This document shows positions 48,936 through 51,236 of a stretch of DNA of 51,236 bases, piece by piece. The stretch's first letter is position 1; the number at the start of each line of letters is the position of its first letter. Where the stretch lies: the NCBI RefSeq assembly GCF_024448935.1, contig NZ_JAMOIE010000026.1, positions 1-51,236 on the forward strand, read 5' to 3'. The notes below the pieces were generated by a model. The model was not told where the DNA came from and made no database searches. It saw only the letters and a program-made list of their open reading frames with translations. Position numbers and translations under genes: made by a program. The stretch is from Stutzerimonas stutzeri. Lineage in GTDB: Bacteria; Pseudomonadota; Gammaproteobacteria; Pseudomonadales; Pseudomonadaceae.

Positions 48936-51136
48936 AATCAGCCAATTCCCCGTTCGGGCAGCCGCTAAACCGAGTCGATGGCCCGCTGAAAGTCACGGGA
49001 CAGGCCCGTTACGCCGGTGAGTTCGATGTGCCCGGCCTGCTCTACGGCAGCGTGGTCAACAGCAGCATCGCGCGGGGTCGAATCATCAGTATCGATGCCA
49101 GTGCCGCCGAGGCCGTGCCCGGTGTAGCGCTGGTGCTGACCCACCAGAACCGTCCGCCCATCGCCAGCTACGACGAGCCCTACGAGGACGACGATGCCGC
49201 CGATGGCTCGCCGTTCCGGCCGCTGTTCAACGACCGTATTCTCTACAGCGGCCAGCCGATCGCGCTGGTGGTCGCGGAAAACCTCGAACTGGCCCGCTAC
49301 GCCGGCAGCCTGGTGCGCGTCGAATACCAGCGCGAGCCCCATCACACCGACCTGCTCAGCGAGCTGGAAACCATGCGCAAGGCACCGGCCGACCTGCCGA
49401 AGCCGCGCGGTGATGTGGCCAGCGCCCTGGCCAGCGCGCCATTCAGGGTGGATGTGCAGTACACCACGCCGGTCGAGCACCACAATCCGATGGAGCCGCA
49501 TGCCTCGACCGTTCACTACTTTGCCGAAGGCAACCTGGAGATCTACGACAAGACCCAGGGCGTGCAGAATTGCATGCGCTATCTGGAAGGGGTGTTCGAC
49601 ATGGAGGGCAAGATCCGCATCCTCTCGCCGTTTGTCGGCGGCGCCTTCGGTTCCGGCTTGCGCCCTCAGTACCAGCTGACGCTGGCGGTGATGGCGGCGC
49701 TCAAGCTCAAGCGCTCGGTGCGTGTCACCCTCAAGCGCCAGCAGATGTTCACCTTCGGCTATCGGCCGCGGGCCGTGCAGCGGCTGTCGATCGGCGCAAA
49801 CGCCGGCGGGGAACTGCAGGCCATCACCCACCAGGCGATCGGTCAGACGTCCACCTTTGAGGATTTCACCGAGCATGAGGTCGAGTGGTCCGGGATGCTT
49901 TACAAGTGCCCGAACGCAAGGCTCGACTATCAACTGGTGCCGCTGGATGTATACACGCCGCTGGATATGCGCGCACCGGGCGCCACCATTGGCGTCTACG
50001 CCCTGGAAAGCGCGATGGACGAACTGGCCTACGCAGTGAATGTCGATCCGCTGCAGTTGCGTCTGACCAACTATTCCGAGCGCAACGCCAACGAGGACAA
50101 GCCCTATTCGAGCAAGGAGCTGCGCCAGTGCTACGAGCAGGGTGCCGAACGTTTCGGCTGGTCACGCCGCTCGATGGCGCCGCGCTCCATGCGCGACGGC
50201 AACCAGCTGATCGGCTGGGGCATGGCGACCGGGGTGTGGGAGGCGCTGCAGATGCCGGCCGCCGCCAAGGCGTGCCTGGAGCCCGACGGACGGCTGGTGG
50301 TCAGCAGTGCCACGTCCGACATCGGCACCGGCACCTACACGGTGATGACCCAAATAGCGGCGGCGGCCATGGGCCTGCCGATGGCGCAGGTCGAGTTTCG
50401 CCTGGGTGATTCGAACCTGTCGCAGGCGCCCCTGGAAGGCGGCTCCTTCACGGTGTCGTCGGTCGGGACAGCCGTCCAGCAGGCGTGTGAGGGGCTGCAG
50501 GCCAAATTACTCGACGCCGCTCAGCAGTCGCCGGTATCGCCGTTCACCGGGGCCAAGCTCGAGGATGTGGAGTTCGTTGACGGCCAGATGCGCTTGAAGG
50601 CCTCGCCCGAGCAGCGGGTCGAGCTGGCGAAGATCGTCTCCGCCAGCGGCGTGCTCGAAGCGGAAGTCAGCGCCAAGCCGGGCGAGAAACGCAACGAGTA
50701 TTCGATCTCTACGCACTCGGCGATATTCGTCGAGGTACGGGTGGACGAATCGCTGGGCACGGTAAAGGTGAGTCGCGTGGTCAGCGCCGTAGCCGCCGGG
50801 CGCGTGGTCAATCCGAAGACCGCGGGTAACCAGATCGCCGGTGGTGTGGTCTGGGGCATCGGGCAGGCGCTGCATGAGGAAAGCATGATCGACCACAACC
50901 TCGGTCGTTACATGAACCACAACCTGTCCGAGTACCACGTCCCGATCAATGCCGATATCAACGACATCGACGTGTTCTTCGTCGAGGAAAAGGACGAAAT
51001 CGTCAACGCGCTGGGTTCCAAGGGCGTGGGCGAGATCGGCATCGTCGGTGTGGCGGCGGCGGTGGGTAACGCCATCTTCCACGCCACCGGCAAGCGGGTG
51101 CGCGACCTGCCGATCACCATGGACAAGTTGCTTTAA
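48932..51136 (+). CDS. paoC: Molybdenum-binding subunit of PaoABC-type aldehyde oxidoreductase
   Basis: 734 residues, overlapping the flavin subunit by four bases. [28 protein letters not shown] is the N-terminal domain; [40 protein letters not shown] and [20 protein letters not shown] belong to the Mo-binding region, and [16 protein letters not shown] to the pterin site. The base-acting Glu is E701 in [11 protein letters not shown]. It oxidises aromatic or other aldehydes to acids with water oxygen. An XdhC/PaoD chaperone may lie past the right edge. Confidence 0.92.
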   Translation: MKSANSPFGQPLNRVDGPLKVTGQARYAGEFDVPGLLYGSVVNSSIARGRIISIDASAAEAVPGVALVLTHQNRPPIASYDEPYEDDDAADGSPFRPLFNDRILYSGQPIALVVAENLELARYAGSLVRVEYQREPHHTDLLSELETMRKAPADLPKPRGDVASALASAPFRVDVQYTTPVEHHNPMEPHASTVHYFAEGNLEIYDKTQGVQNCMRYLEGVFDMEGKIRILSPFVGGAFGSGLRPQYQLTLAVMAALKLKRSVRVTLKRQQMFTFGYRPRAVQRLSIGANAGGELQAITHQAIGQTSTFEDFTEHEVEWSGMLYKCPNARLDYQLVPLDVYTPLDMRAPGATIGVYALESAMDELAYAVNVDPLQLRLTNYSERNANEDKPYSSKELRQCYEQGAERFGWSRRSMAPRSMRDGNQLIGWGMATGVWEALQMPAAAKACLEPDGRLVVSSATSDIGTGTYTVMTQIAAAAMGLPMAQVEFRLGDSNLSQAPLEGGSFTVSSVGTAVQQACEGLQAKLLDAAQQSPVSPFTGAKLEDVEFVDGQMRLKASPEQRVELAKIVSASGVLEAEVSAKPGEKRNEYSISTHSAIFVEVRVDESLGTVKVSRVVSAVAAGRVVNPKTAGNQIAGGVVWGIGQALHEESMIDHNLGRYMNHNLSEYHVPINADINDIDVFFVEEKDEIVNALGSKGVGEIGIVGVAAAVGNAIFHATGKRVRDLPITMDKLL

Positions 51137-51236
51137 AAGCAGCCGCAAGCTGCAAGCCATAAGCGGCAAGTGAAAGCAGAGAGCGGAAAGCAAAAAAGCT
51201 TGACGGCAGTTTAGCGACAGCCCCGACACTGATTCG
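51137..51236. other. Right-edge intergenic sequence
   Basis: GCAAGCTGCAAGC-like runs resemble the heptamer repeat at 44916. No gene or terminator is evident. Confidence 0.4.

Overview
The window looks like a chromosomal piece of a high-GC gammaproteobacterium of the Pseudomonas / Stutzerimonas (P. stutzeri) type. The reasons are the ColRS-type two-component system next to LPS-modification genes, an OmpW/OprG porin, a TtpC-type TonB cluster, Anr-type boxes, and conserved pseudomonad hypothetical genes. No rRNA, tRNA, CRISPR array or intact insertion sequence was found by eye. Family assignments come from recognising motifs and were not checked against a database.

Layout. (1) 1-5.6 kb is an accessory, lower-GC, gene-poor island with a defence flavour. 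It holds a DUF4297/Cap4-like nuclease running off the left edge, a frameshifted DUF6602-like protein, a two-segment membrane protein and a protein with a HEPN-type RX4H motif, separated by palindrome-rich gaps. (2) 5.6-7.5 kb has two overlapping sugar-nucleotide short-chain dehydrogenases. (3) 7.5-8.2 kb is ompW with an Anr-like box. (4) 8.4-13.3 kb is a six-gene TonB energy-transduction operon (DUF3450, TtpC-like ExbB, ExbB, ExbD, TonB, TPR). (5) 13.3-17 kb has small genes: a truncated ZrgA-like zinc protein, a YpfJ-type peptidase, DUF411, DUF4345, and a PilJ-domain pseudogene. (6) 17.2-22.3 kb is ttrBCA (tetrathionate reductase) behind a textbook class II Anr/Fnr promoter, followed by moaA, moaB and moeA for molybdenum cofactor. 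(7) 25.6-32.7 kb is a co-directional set on the minus strand: T_hemolysin-like protein, acyl-AMP ligase, haem-oxygenase-like diiron protein, SDR, TPR protein, QseBC/PmrAB-type two-component system, cytochrome b561. (8) 32.8-43.4 kb is an envelope-modification region centred on ColRS, with two LTA-synthase-family transferases, PAP2 phosphatase, methyltransferase, LPS kinase and DgkA. (9) 43.4-51.2 kb has trmA, an AzgA-type purine permease, a MocA-like cytidylyltransferase and a PaoABC-type molybdenum aldehyde oxidoreductase.

How parts work together. Molybdenum is a recurring theme: two molybdoenzymes (TtrA, PaoC-like) plus cofactor synthesis (moaA, moaB, moeA) and a nucleotidyltransferase. Two regulatory circuits can be read directly. 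CTTAAG-N5-CTTAAG boxes sit in front of both the T_hemolysin operon and cytochrome b561, which bracket the QseBC/PmrAB-type regulator genes, suggesting an autoregulated lipid-chemistry operon. ColR-type boxes ending in TTTTTCAC precede the SdiA-regulated-like gene and the methyltransferase-kinase-DgkA-LTA synthase operon next to colRS. The best candidate for an undescribed system is the T_hemolysin / ligase / diiron / SDR operon under its own two-component control. The second is the left-edge defence island.
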